Part shown: positions 11,235 to 22,985 of the stretch, piece after piece
How positions within the stretch are numbered: the stretch's first letter is position 1
Layout: each line of letters opens with the position of its first letter
Source of the DNA: Dryas octopetala
Taxonomy: Eukaryota > Streptophyta > Magnoliopsida > Rosales > Rosaceae
DNA length: 64,000 nucleotides
Assembly (NCBI GenBank): GCA_963921425.1
Contig: OY992832.1
Span: 31,825,475 to 31,889,474, forward strand
Reading direction: 5' to 3'
Program-made: the position numbers and the translations under genes
The notes under the pieces: model-generated
The model's database searches: none
Told to the model about the DNA's origin: nothing
The model's input: only the letters and a program-made list of their open reading frames with translations

Positions 11235-14200
11235 ATGATGTCGTCAAATGAAGATGAGAAGGTCGACCTTGAGTCCCAGCTGCGGCAAACAGTACAAGCT
11301 GATCCTGCTAGAGGCCGCCGCTGGCGTAGCATCATCCTGACCCTTCAGGCATGCCAGATTCTCATCACCACAGCAGCAACGTCTGATCACCCCAAAAATG
11401 GGTCTCCAGATGATCTTACTGTTTCCGATTCCCGGGATGGAGTAAGTTCTCGATCCATCCATGCATTCCATTCTTAGTTTTTACTTCTTTTCTTTCCATC
11501 TCTTTATCCTGCCATGTACAAATTATTAATTCATAAAATTAGCCTCACATTCTTAAATTTGCCAGTTTTTACTTTTAGTCTAAAATTTTCAAGTCTTTTT
11601 TGGATTCTTAATTAATCAAGTTACTGTCACGTCAGGTAAATAGATATACGTGTGAGTAATTTTATTTTTATTTTTAGACATATATGTTTGGGGTCAGTGC
11701 TGGCTTAATTAGTGCAGTTCGTTGTTGATCATGTGTTTGATCTGTATGCGATACTGCTTACAGTTTTTACAGCTTAATCTGGATGTAAATTAATCTTAGG
11801 TTAAAAAGCTCCATTGTTTTTCTTCGGTCTGTAGGTTAAAAAGCTCCATACCGAGCTCTCCAAGCAACTCCTGCCACTAAAGAATAAAATGGCTTTTTTA
11901 CTCAAATACCACCTAAACTATAGAGGGTGTGCTCAAATACCACCCAAACTTTTTTTTTTGTTAATTTACCACCTGAACTTTCACATATTGGCCAATCTAC
12001 CACTTACTGTCACTTTAGTTAAATTTTCTGTTTATTTCAAAGGTATTTTCGTCAATTTATATGATAAAAGCATTTTAAATATTAAAAAATAAATCTAAGT
12101 AAACCCCCTAAAAAAAAGGTTATTTCCATTTTCTATTTTTTAGTTTTTAAGCTTTTTATAATTATATTTTTAAAAAAGTTTTTAAAATAATATTATTTTT
12201 TTATTGTATTCAAAGACAAAATGGGAAGTTTAGGAATTTTTTTGATGATTTAACAGAAAAATAGATGTTAGGTGGTAAATTAGCACATATTTATAATTTC
12301 AGGTGGTAAATTGACAAGAAAAAAAATTTGGATAATATGAGAGCACATCCCCTATAATTCAGGTGGTATTTGGGTAAAAAAGCCAAATAAAATATAGAGG
12401 ACCTGGGTCCTACATATTTTAACCTCATGCAGTGCATGCATATATAGATGCCGCAAATATTAATTAAGGGAATTTGTGGGTCTCGGGTTGCCCACCCCCC
12501 TGATTTTGTCTCTTCTCTCTCCTCACTTCTCTCTCTTCCCGATCTCTTTCTCTGGCGCGCATCTTCGGCGAGACCACCCTCATCTTCTTCCTCTCTCTTT
12601 CTTCGTTGACTGGTGGGGTGGGTCTCGAGTTGCTCGGGTTTTGGGGTATCGGGTGGGGGTTGACTTGTGTGGCTGGGAGGGAGGGTTGCTCGGGTGGTGG
12701 TTGTGGGTTGGGGTAGGTCTCAGGTTGCTCGGGTTGATTTTGAAACGCCCTTACACATAGCCTCGCTTTTGGGTCACTCTGCTTTCGCCAAAGAATTACT
12801 GGGTCGAAAGCCCGAGCTCGCTTCCCAGTTGAATTCCCAAGGTTCTTCGCCTCTTCACTTGGCAGCAGCAAAAGGGTCCGTGTAAATAGTCAAACATTTG
12901 GCGCTAGTCAACCCAGATCTGTGTTTGGTCTGGGATCGAGATGGGTTGACTCCTCTGCATCTCGGGGTGATCAAGGGCCGAGTTGGGGTCGTGGCTGAGT
13001 TGGCCCGAGTCAGACCGGAGGTGACTCGGGCAGGGGTGGGTTCGGCACTGTAACCGTACTAAAACCCACATACCGACTTCCGACCGAGAATGAGCGGAGG
13101 GAGAATTTTGGACCCCGATACCGTGCCAACGGTAGTCGGAATCTGATGCATTCGGCATCAGTCGGAGCTAGGCGGTGTCAGAACGGTACTCGGCAAACCC
13201 ACTAGCAGCAAAACCCAGAAATGCAAACCAAAGAGAGGCGGCGAGACAGAGGGAGTTTCGAGTGGGCGGAGAACAAAGGGAGAGAGGGGAGGAGGAGGCG
13301 AGTAGTCGAGCATGATGAGCTCGGCCTTGTCACCAGCCGTTGCCGGAGGGCGGCAGATTGAAGAGAGAGGTGATCGGGGAGGCAGGAGAGAGAAGACAGA
13401 GAAGAGATCTAGGAGAGAGAAGGCCATGGGGAGGGAGAGAAGGAAGAAAGGGAGAGTTTAGTGGTGGTCTCGCCGCCTAGCTCGCCGGCGTCAAGCCGGA
13501 CTAAGGAGAGAGGGTGTCGCGGGAAGGAGGAGTGAGAGACTTCGAGAGTGAGAGACTTTGAGAGTGAAACAAAAAAAAATCTGTTGTTTTGAGTTTTGAA
13601 TTTTGTTTAAGTGGTTTTTTTTTTTAAAATTCATTTATTATTTAGATTTTAGACATTATGAAATTAGAAATTTATGGATAATATGATTATGGTATTTTGG
13701 GGTTTCGTTTAGGGTTTGGACTTTGGGGTTTAGGGTTTTCTGGGGTCAAATTTCAATTGGGGTTTGGTTGGGGTTTGAAGTTTCTAATTTTTATTACATA
13801 TGTTTTTAAATTTATAGTATATAGTTTATAGTTTATATTTATAGTTAGTAGTTAACTAGTTACTAGTTACTAGTTACTAACTTACTATATAGTATATACT
13901 ATAAATTTATAACTTATAACTTATAAATACTAAACCCTATAATTTATATGTTTTTTAAATTTTTATAGTATATAGTTAATACTTAATAGTTTATATGTTT
14001 TTTAATTTATATCATTAATTATATCCTAAACCTTAGGGTATAGCACTATAGCAGTATAGCCTATACTCTATACTTCTATAATGTATTAATGTATATAGTA
14101 TATACTTAATAGTTAATACTATATAGTCTATATTATTTTACTACTTTATACTTTTATAGTATATTAGTAAATACTATATACTATTTAGTATATAGTATAT

Positions 14201-17200
14201 AATATAAGTTATATAACTATATATTATTTACTATTTACTATTTACTATTTAGAATATACTATATTAGTATATTACATTATTAGCTAGTATATTAGTATAC
14301 TACATTCGTAAATTACCTAATAGGGCTGTTAGGCTAAATGACTAATACCATATACTAATAATAATATATTATACCATATTATACATTTATGATTGAGGTA
14401 ATTACATAAATCATAAATAGTCCATAACTCCATAGTCCATATTGATATTAATATATTATACCATATTTTACTATATTATATCATATTATACAATATACTA
14501 ATTAAATTACTAATATTATCATATTATACTATACTATACCATATTATACCATATTATAGTATTATACTATATACTATATATCAAACTCTAAGTTACCAAC
14601 TATGAATCTCTGAAGTATAAATTTATAGTATTAGACTATTAGGGTATAGAAATTAGTCATTTAGTATGAGATATCATATACATATACTATATAGGGTTTA
14701 TAATTTAGTATAATATTAGGGTTTATGATATTTTTAATTAGTTTTTATATAGAAATGTATTATATAAATTAAAAAACATATAAGTTAATAAGTTATAGGG
14801 TTTATAAATTTATATATGTTTTATATAAATTATAGAAAATTAGAAATGTATTATATAAAATTAGAAATTATATAGAAAGGTATTTAGTATTTTAGTATTT
14901 TTTATTTAGGGTATATCGATATAGTATAGAAATGTATAAAAATGAATTATTTTAATTATATTTTTTCAATATACGGTCGGTATCGGTATACCGTCGGTAC
15001 CTGATTTTGTGAACCGGTACCGTTACCGAAATTATCGGTATCAGTATAAAAACCGAGTATCGGTATCGATAACCAAAATTTTCGGTAATTTTCGGCATAA
15101 TGCTCGGTCGGTTGTCGGTAATTTTCGATTTTATAGAACTCTGAAAATGTCTTTATAGAGTAGAAATTTTGACTACTTTTTCAAATTTCCTGTGTGAGGT
15201 GGGCTTTGGATTAAAATCCTTGGCAAATTGATTGACGGTAATTTAAGATTATCATTGATACCTTGCAGGATTTAGAACTAACCGGAACCGCAAATCCTAC
15301 CTCATCACCTGAAGCATATTCTGACAACCACAGAGTGAAGGTTGATGATGAGCAGCTCCAAATTGCCAGCATTGCCAAGATCATAAAGGCAAAGGATTTC
15401 AGTGCCTTACATGACTTTGGAGGTAAGGAAGTATTTGCAGAGGCTCTTGGTACTGATTTAGAGACTGGAATCCCTGCAACAGACGAAGGTATTTGTTGTC
15501 GGCTCATAGCCTGCCCAACTTCCAGCACTACTGGACAGGCTGCTGCAATAAGCTTCATTCAGCTCATCCAAAAACATTGCAACAATTGCATAATTTTCTT
15601 GCTTTTAGCAGCTGCTGTCCTCTCACTCTGCTTTGGGATCATAGAGGAAGGCCCCAGTACTGGTTGGTTTGAAGGGGTCATTATATTTAATGCCATTATC
15701 TTGCTTGTGGTTCTTCCTTCAATACGTGATTTTTGGCGCGAAACTACACGGTTGTCAAGGTCGAAGAAACCGTTGGAAAACAGAGAGGTCGAGCTGGTTG
15801 ATGTCTTGAGAGGGGGAAATGAACACAAGATCCCCATCTCAAAAGTTCTGGTAGGTGACATTGTATGCTTGAGGAGAGGACATGAGGTTCCTGCTGATGG
15901 CTTGTTCATATCCGGTGAATTATGCATAGATTTGGAGGATGGGTTAGGGTCAATTGTTGATGCCAACAACCCTTTTCTCTTCTATGGAGCTAAGGTGATC
16001 AATGGCAATGGTCGCATGCTTGTCACATCTGTGGGTGCAAACACGGTGTGGGGTGAAATGACGAGCAACATAACTCATTTGAAGAAGACACAGTTACAAG
16101 CTCAACTTGAGAAGGTGAACACTTGCATACAGATTATTGGTGTCCTAATCTCAATCCTAATCCTTGTAGTGTTGTTCTTGCGTTTTGAATTCCAAAAAGA
16201 ACAGGACATGAGTACTGGATCCTTTGATCTTAGGGGGAAACCAACTAAGATCAAGGAATTTATGGATGCCATCAAGAAAATTGTCATGAAACCAAGTGGA
16301 AAGATTAGCATCTTGACAGCTTCTCTTACTGTGATGCTGGTAGGGGTAGTAGAAGGGTTACCATTTTATATCAACCTTGCCATCATTTACTGGAACAGGA
16401 AAGCTTTGAATGGAATGGCCTCCCCTCAAGAGTTGTTGGCTTGTGTCACCATGGCTTCAGTTACATGTATCTGCACAGACAAAATTGGTGGGCTAACATT
16501 AGGTTCAATGGAAGTTGATACGTGCTGGATTGGTGAAGAACTTATTGCTGAAGATTCTGTTTCTGTAATAGCACCACTTGTCCTTGAAGCTCTTTGTGAT
16601 GGAATTAGCACACTTCTCCTCCCGCAGCCGGCCCCTAATTGTACCTCCATAGAAGACCCTCTCTTTTCCTGGCCTGCATTGAACTTGGGAAAGAAATTGG
16701 AAATTGTGAGGCAGAGTACTACCATTGTCGATGACAAAGAATTGGCCATTGATAAGGAAGGAAGAGGAGTTTTGCTGAGGAAGAACAGAGACTGTGGAAC
16801 TATGTACTTGCATTGCAGAGGCTGTGCAAAAAGTATATTGTCCACTTGTTCACACTACCATTGTCATGAAGGGATGATATACACCATGGATGAACAAAAA
16901 AGGGTGACTTTTCAGAAAAATGTTGAGTATATGCAGTCCAAGCATCTTAAAACAATGGCATTTGCTTACAAGGCAACTGATGTCCCAACAGTCGAAGAAA
17001 AAGATTTAATATTGCTGGGACTGATTGGTCTGAAAATGACATGTCTGGAAAGGAAAAAAGAATCAATCAAAGCCTTAAGAAATGCTGGAGTGAACATCAT
17101 ACTGGTCTCAGGAGAGGATGTGCAGACGCTGAAGACCATAGCTCAACAATTTGGAACCTGTTTGCCATATTCAGGTGAAAATTCAGGTGATGATGTGATC

Positions 17201-18130
17201 ACAGGTGATAAATTTCGGAATTGCACTCATGAAGAGAGAATGAAGATGGTAAGTAAAATTTCAGTGATGGGAAACTCACTCCCCTCTGACAAGCTTCTTC
17301 TGGTTAAGTGTTTGAAAGAAAAAGGTGACACAGTGGCTGTTCTTGGAGTTAAAACAAATGAGGTTCCAGCACTGAAAGAAGCTGATGTTGGACTTTCAAT
17401 GGGAGCTTGGAGCACAAAAATGGCCAAAGCGAGTTCAGACATCATTGTATGGGATGCCGATATCAGTTGCCTGGTTCATATCTTGAGCAATGGGAGATGT
17501 ACTTATTACAACATTCAAAAGTATATCCAACTAGAGCTTACCGCATTCGTTGCAGGGCTTTTAGTAACATTCATCATAGCAGCATGCACAGGAAATATGT
17601 CAATAACAGCGATTCAATTGTTCTGGGTAAACCTGGTGGTGCCCATGCTAGGCGGCCTGGCTCTATTGACAGAGCTCCCAAGAAAGAAGTTAATGAACAA
17701 ACCACAATTTGGACAAACCAAAGGACTCATTACCAAGGCCATGTGGAGAAATATCATGACTCAAGCTTTATATCAGGTTGTGACTATAGTGACCTTTCAG
17801 TTCAAAGGACAAGCAATCTTGGGCATCAATGAAAAGGTTTGTAAAACTATCGTCTTCAATAGTTTTGTCATCTGCCAGACTTTCAACAAATTCAATGCGA
17901 GAGAGCTGGTGATGAAGAATGTGTTTAAAGCAATCCACAAAAACCAATGGTTTTGGGTGGCTTTGACCATAACAATAGTACTGCAGGGGAGTTTTATTGA
18001 GATCTCACATCTGGTTGTTGGCGACGCAAGGCTAACCTTGGGGCACTGGGGTATCTGTCTTGTTATTGGGATGGTTTCACTAGCAGTGGATTTTGCTGCA
18101 AAGTGCATCTATGGTTTCATGATTGGTTGA
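11235..18130 (+). CDS. P2B-type (ACA12/13-like) Ca2+-ATPase relative lacking catalytic motifs, copy 1
   Basis: Coding exons are 11235-11441 (69 codons, donor GGA|GTAAGT) and 15269-18130 (acceptor TTGCAG|GAT), both phase 0, giving 1022 aa, the usual length of plasma-membrane ACA pumps. Exon 1 carries a basic amphipathic stretch (RGRRWRSIILTLQACQILI) where ACA pumps bind calmodulin. Ten membrane segments follow (for example IIFLLLAAAVLSLCFGI, IQLFWVNLVVPMLGG). Key catalytic sites are changed. Asp473 is kept but DKTGT reads DKIGG. The A-domain TGES is missing (SGELCIDLEDGLGS). PEGLP is VEGLP (430-434). KGAxE reads RGCAK. GDGxND reads GVKTNE (V763, E767). The M6 Asp is Pro861, while Asn857 stays. 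The family normally exports Ca2+ across the plasma membrane; this protein probably cannot complete the cycle. The open 954-codon exon argues against a simple dead gene. The 3.8 kb intron holds several insertions. Confidence 0.85.
11891..12384. mobile_element. Mutator-type MITE in intron 1 of copy 1
   Basis: The ends mirror each other: GGCTTTTTTACTCAAATACC at the left and GGTATTTGGGTAAAAAAGCC at the right. Inner sequence (ACCACCTGAAC...TTCAGGTGGT) continues the mirror. The flanks AATAAAAT on both sides (8 of 9 bases match) suit the 9-bp target duplication of Mutator-like elements. The matching site in copy 2 (near 23905) lacks the 494-bp insertion. Confidence 0.8.
12468..12732. other. left part of a copy-1-specific intron insertion
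   Basis: From about 12468 intron 1 of copy 1 stops matching copy 2 and resumes only near 15132. This first part is CT-rich then G-rich, with no supported coding frame. It may be upstream flank carried with the ankyrin gene scrap that follows. Confidence 0.5.
12733..13034 (+). pseudogene. ankyrin-repeat protein gene fragment (ITN1/BDA1-like)
   Basis: The frame reads VDFETPLHIASLLGHSAFAK, ELLGRKPELASQLN, GSSPLHLAAAKGSV and, past an in-frame TAA at 12883-12885, IVKHLALVNPDLCLV, DGLTPLHLGVIKGRVGVV and ELARVRPEV. These are three consecutive ankyrin repeats of the N-terminal type found in plant ankyrin proteins with a C-terminal PGG membrane domain. There is no start codon context, no further repeats and no PGG domain, and homology stops abruptly at about 13034 where another repetitive sequence begins. 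It lies in the sense orientation inside the intron of the pump-like gene. It is a truncated gene copy, perhaps carried in by a transposon; the fragment itself cannot encode a complete protein. Confidence 0.8.
13035..15131. mobile_element. hAT-like non-autonomous element with AT-rich core (tentative)
   Basis: The left edge reads CAGGGGTGGGTTCGGCACTG and is rich in ACCGAC/CGGTA words. The right edge (about 14960-15131) has many CGGTATCGGTA and TTTTCGGTAATTTTCGG words, roughly the reverse of the left-side ACCGACCGAG. Between them lies about 1.3 kb of extremely AT-rich degenerate repeat (TATAGTATATACT-like, 13800-14930). CAGGGGTG-type starts are common in plant hAT elements. No target duplication or transposase is visible, so the assignment is weak. 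A similar AT-rich core recurs at 59600-59760. Confidence 0.4.
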
Positions 18131-18747
18131 TTAATGGACCTCAAAGTTCATTACTATGACATCTTCTCTGCTCTCTCTACCCATCTTAGGTTATGCTACT
18201 TTCTAATATCAGTGTTAGCTAGCAAGTGTAAATGCCTAATTTATTGAACTAGCTTTCACCAGAATGTTAGCTATTTTATACAGTTGCACTTTTTTTTTCC
18301 CCCAGATATTGTTCTTTCAATTCCTGTACAGAATGAATTTGACAAAGTTCTATATATTATGTCACCCAAAAAGATACAAAGTGGCGGGTAACATGACATT
18401 TGTCTCAGATGTGTTCTGTGCAGTTAAAAGAAGAAACTAATTAAACCCAAAAACCCGGTAAATTTTACTCGTACAGAAATTATACCAAACACGTGAACTA
18501 CTATTACTAAGAGAGTAACTTGAGCAAACTAGAAGGCAAAATCTACCTAGTTAGGAAAAGATGAGTTTCACAAAGCAACTATATATGCATATAACAAAGA
18601 AAACTAATTGCTATGCATAAAAGCCAAGTTAATGAGTTCAAACAACAAGAGCAAGAAGTAATTATTGAGTCAATGTTGCATGACTTATAGAACTCCAAAG
18701 TTTCTACAGTACCCAAATAAACAGAGAGAGAGAGAGCTAGAACTCAC
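18131..18747 (+). other. 3' flank / 3' UTR of pump-like copy 1
   Basis: Sequence conserved with the copy 2 flank (29576 onward), including CTCTCTACCCATCTTAGG. No polyadenylation signal can be fixed with confidence. No gene is seen on the plus strand. Confidence 0.5.
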
Positions 18748-18820
18748 CTTAGATGTATGGACTATGGAGCACACAATGTATTTGATTTGATGGTAAAGTG
18801 TAGGCTCTTGAAGCAGCCAT
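18748..18820 (-). other. putative first exon of a minus-strand transcript downstream of copy 1
   Basis: On the minus strand an ATG at 18820 (ATGGCTGCTTCAAG) is followed by 24 codons, a stop (TAA), and at once a strong splice donor AAG|GTGAGT at 18748/18747. A TATA-like run lies about 95 bp upstream near 18915. The same arrangement occurs downstream of copy 2 (30261 to 30186). The small reading frame itself is not conserved between the two, which favours a non-coding or regulatory RNA over a protein. Later exons were not found. Confidence 0.3.
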
Positions 18821-19684
18821 TGATGAAATGATGAAGAGGGAAGACCAAGCAGGGAGTAATTGAACTAGTCAAAGACTCAAAAGTCAAGCTCCAGCTAGCT
18901 TGGACTAGGTCAATATATTATATATATGAATGAGAGGCAAGCAATCATCTCATCTTCCTTGCACAGCCAAACTGTCAAATACATTAACACGAATTATCGT
19001 TCGTATGTCTTCTAGTGGCCTGGGTCTGTTGGCTTGTCTGTGGGTCTTGAAGGGCTTCTAATTTTGTATTTAACGTGACTTCCATTAAATAATACTAAAG
19101 TTACTAACAGACCGTGTTAAAGTTAATAAGAGTATTTTAGCTAATCAAGTTCATAAATTGACTAAATTGACTCTGGGTATAAGACATATGTGAAGTATAT
19201 GACCAACATCTGTTAGTATTATTTGAGGGAATACACATTATATACCAAATTTGTACAAAATAAAAATTTGAGTATCTAATTAGAATAACAGCCAAAGTTT
19301 TGGTAACAAAATTGAAAAACACCCTAAATTCTATGTATGGTGCTATATGAAATTGTGATCAGATTGATTAAGAGCGGGCAAATTTCCAATAGGTGCCCTA
19401 ACATACGATGAGATTTGCAATACTGAATATTTTTGGGCCTTCAAAAATTCGGCAATGGGGTTGGTTTAGCTGAGAGTTTGCAAAATTGCTTTTGAGCAAT
19501 GGGAATGGTTTGTCTTAAGTTACCGTGGGCCACAAAATGGATCAACTCATCAAGTGAACCCACTTATGTATTTTATAAGAGAATAATTGTATAGAAGAAA
19601 CAAATGTAATTTTCAAACATAAATATATGGATAATGGGGAGGAGCATTTTTTCAAAAGCATTTTTAATAGAATAAGATCATGAA
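18821..19684. other. intergenic, no gene recognised
   Basis: Continues to match the copy 2 flank patchily to about 19430. Nothing else is identified. Confidence 0.55.
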
Positions 19685-20090
19685 ACAAGTACTAATAATT
19701 CTTTGGGAGACTTAAAGTCTACTTCATTTTATAAGTTTTTCTTATATTAAAACCGATAGTGATTTAAGATTTTTAATCAAGTCTTTTTATTTTTTTTTTT
19801 TACGGTTTTATGTTAGGTTTTAATTCCGGAATAACATGCAGCTTCTACAAAACCTACTATACACCATAAAAAGAGAAATACTCTTCAAATAGGGGAAAAT
19901 ACCCTTCAAATTTGAGGAGGACTTTATTATGAATTAAAAAGATTTTTTTTATAAATTAAAATGACTTTATTATGAATTAAAAAAATTTCTTAAAAATCAA
20001 AGGACTTTATTATGAATTAAAAAGATTTTTTTATAAATTTTAAAACACTCCCGGTTTCCATCTAAAAATTATTTTTCTAAAGGGATTAAT
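19685..20090 (+). mobile_element. repeat family X, plus-strand copy
   Basis: This segment (CTTTGGGAGACTTAAAGTC... to ...TTTTTCTAAAGG) matches, in reverse orientation, 61919-62345. Shared landmarks are ACCGATAGTGATTTAAGA, ATGTTAGGTTTTAATTCC and a triplicated ACTTTATTATGAATTAAAAA unit. No terminal inverted repeats or target duplication were recognised, so its class is open. Confidence 0.55.
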
Positions 20091-21234
20091 ACCATTTTAC
20101 TCCCCAGACTATTACACTTGTATCAGTTTGCTTCTCAGACTTCTAATTTGGAAAATTAAGGACTCTGACTTTTTCAATTTTGCCAATTGAGGTTCTTCTG
20201 TCAATTTACACATTTTTTATCCAAATCTTTGAGAGCAAAATAATCCATTCCATTTAGATCTTATCATTTTTTCCTCATGCATCATTTTTCCTCTTTTATT
20301 TCTTGCTAAATTCTGCACTCCCGGTTTTCATTTAAAAATTGTTTTTCTAAATGACCTCAGCTTAATTATCTCTGATTCTTTTAAGTCTTTAAATCTTAGA
20401 AGATCTAAAATTCTGAAATAATGGATATATAAGGCAATTACTCATCAAATGACATGATATCTAATGTAAAATTATAATTAATAAAAAAATTAAAAAGAAG
20501 CAAAGAATACATAAGCAGGTAGTGATGTCAAAGAGGCTAGATCTTAAGGAAATCTACACTGTCCACATCGATGTAAGAATTTTTGCTTCGGGTTATAATT
20601 CATCTGGTCTTTCATGAATTTTTTTTTTTGAACTTTGTTCACACAGTTAGACTCTTCTCTCAGTCCCTAGCCTCCATGGCAAACCAAGTTGGGTCGTGCT
20701 TTTCTCATGAGGAAAACCCAATCAATATATATTTTTTTTTTTTTCTTAAAGATAATAGAACTTTCACCGAAAGAAATTAGGGATTAGCAACATCCTGACA
20801 GAAAATAAAGACCCCCCTCATCCTACTTCTTTTCCTCCCCCAACTCCCCTTTAATCCTTTACTATCCTTTTTCTCCATCCTTCCCCCCTTTGGTTATAAA
20901 GGTGCCACGTCACCAATATTTTAAAATATCATAATCTTTTTTAATTTTTTTCTTCAAGTGGGCATATTAAACAAAAAGACAAAACTAACCCTACCACGTC
21001 ATCAATTTTAACGAATTACTTAACGGAATGGATGAAAAATGATAAAGTGGGACATGAAAGTTAGTTATGAATGCTAAAGTGGGACAAAATAAATAATAGG
21101 TGGTAAAGTGAGACTCGAAAAATTCTTCAGAATTAAAGAAGTTAATAAGCCTTTCTCTAAAGAAAAAACAAAAACAAAAACAAAAGACTTCAACTGTTTT
21201 TATTAAGACAAAAATTTTTTTTCTGACAGATCTA
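20091..21234. other. intergenic, no gene recognised
   Basis: Low-complexity AT-rich and pyrimidine-rich stretches. A second partial copy of the family X end (CTCCCGGTTTTCATTTAAAA) lies near 20310-20355. No coding region is supported. Confidence 0.5.
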
Positions 21235-22145
21235 TGCAGGGACGACGGATGCAGCCATTGTACTAAGCCTTAAACCCCAACACATCCAAATCCATATATT
21301 AGTTTGAAAACTTGAATACGTCCCTGATTTTACACATATTAAATTTTTTTATGTGTGTTCCTTATACTATGAATTAGATGTTAATAGCTCCCAAATTAGT
21401 ATTTCTAAAACGCAGTCCCAGATCTAGTTAATCCTGGCTTACACAGGAGATTGCAATTAATAATTTCATCAATAAGGATATAAATTAATCTAAGAGATAC
21501 CATTAGCAATATATATCTCACAACAGTATCCACTAATAAAAAATAGGAAGAATAATATGGAGAATATGATATCAAATACTATATGCGACTCGTGCTTGAA
21601 AATAGGAATCGCGTAAATAAATCTGAAGCCACATCCACCAACTACTCCTGAGGCGTGACTCGTGAGTAAAGTATATAATGACGTGGCAAGTCACATCCAC
21701 CATTGGTATCCAAAAACTGATGAATTTCGCATGCATTCCCTTACTACTTACATTTACATGGGAACATCTCATATGCACGTCCGAGACTCTGAGAGACTCA
21801 AGACTCGTTGAAAGTTTCACAAAACTTATATTATTCTGCCGCTTTGTCAACCAAAAAGGAAAACTTAGATTGGAGAAAAAGTAACCAACCGACCCCAAAC
21901 CTTAAACGCGTGAGCTACAAGGAAATTGTGAACTTGGACCTACTGACCTACATGCAAGAATTTTATATAAAAGGCGATAAACGCAGACCCTTAGATCCAA
22001 TCACGTAGTCGCCGTTCATACAAAACAAAGAAAGTCAAGGAAAAGATCGAAGTCGTCGATTGTTTGCATGCATAATATATCAGAAACTTTCCTGGCTGCT
22101 TCCTCTTAGAAATCTCGTTGATTGTAATCAGACTAAAAAAAGAAA

Positions 22146-22641
22146 GGCTGAATTACAAATGCAACCACCACCAACTATGGGGGTATTTCAAATTAGTCTA
22201 CGAACAAAAAAATGTTTCAAATTAGTACACTAACTAATAAAAAATTATAAAATAGCACATTTGTCATGAATTCTGTCAAGAAAGACAGTTAAATGCCACT
22301 TTGGACAACGATGACGTAGATGTTTTTAATAATGTGGACACCAAATTTGCTATACATGGATTTATAATGTCATATTGATAAAATAAAAAAACTACAAAAT
22401 CTTTTAAACCTTTAAACTTGTTATCATTAATCCATGTGGTGTAAATGTAGTGTCCACATTATTCAAAAAATTCGTATTAGCACTGTTTACACTAGCATTT
22501 AACGCCCTTATTGATGAAATTTATAACGTATGTGCTATTTTGTAATTTTTTATTAGTTAGTGTACTAATTTGAAATATTTTTTGTTCATGGACCAATTTG
22601 AAATACTCCTCATAATTGGTGAGTGCATTTTGTAATTAGCC
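22146..22641. mobile_element. Mutator-type MITE upstream of copy 2
   Basis: Ends are GGCTGAATTACAAATGCA and its mirror TGCATTTTGTAATTAGCC. Further inverted pairs (CAAATTAGTACACTAACTAA with TTAGTTAGTGTACTAATTTG) run inward. The 9-bp sequence AAAAAGAAA flanks it on both sides (22137-22145 and 22642-22650), the target duplication length of Mutator-like elements. Copy 1 has the empty site near 10637. Confidence 0.9.
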
Positions 22642-22650
22642 AAAAAGAAA

Positions 22651-22985
22651 TATAGTATAATCTTTGACTTACCATTTTTAGTTTAAAGGCGAGTTTTTAT
22701 TCTTATTCTAATTTTTCCATTAAAGTGCTAGCTAGAGTCCCATTCCATTGAATAATATGTGCGTGTAGTACCAATTAAGTACTGGTCCTACCAGTTCGAT
22801 GCTTGATGATTGATGATTGGAACAGATGAGATTACAAGAATTTAATTTTATATATAGCTAGAAAATAGAAGATGACATAGATCTGGCGGGGACAGTCACG
22901 ACAAGTACTTTGACCAGAACCTTCCGTGAAGCTGCTAGCCCTCCATTCCCGCACATATATGTAGAGACCTGTGCTTTATTTCGTC
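22651..22985 (+). promoter_or_regulatory. promoter region of pump-like copy 2
   Basis: The TATA-like CACATATATGTAGAGAC lies at about 22953-22968, and the conserved W-box TTGACC at 22910-22915 is within the same block as in copy 1. A CT run (CTCTCTCTCTCT near 22995) follows in the leader and is specific to copy 2. Confidence 0.5.

Larger units (their letters stand above)
8885..19430 (+). repeat. segmental duplication, unit 1
   Basis: From about 8885 the sequence (GGGACGGATGCAGC...) matches unit 2 from about 21235. Similarity, interrupted by copy-specific insertions, runs through the promoter, 5'-UTR intron, both coding exons and the 3' flank to about 19430 (unit 2 to about 30620). The pump-like gene was therefore duplicated together with about 2 kb of upstream and 1.3 kb of downstream DNA. 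Differences in length come mainly from transposons inserted in one copy only. Confidence 0.85.

Noticed and set aside
13158-13427. Minus-strand 89-codon frame with a hydrophobic start
   Set aside because: Lies within repetitive sequence of the intron insertion, no homologous domain, no start context.
15211-18108. Long minus-strand open frames opposite the pump-like exons
   Set aside because: They are shadows of the plus-strand coding sequence with no recognisable domains.
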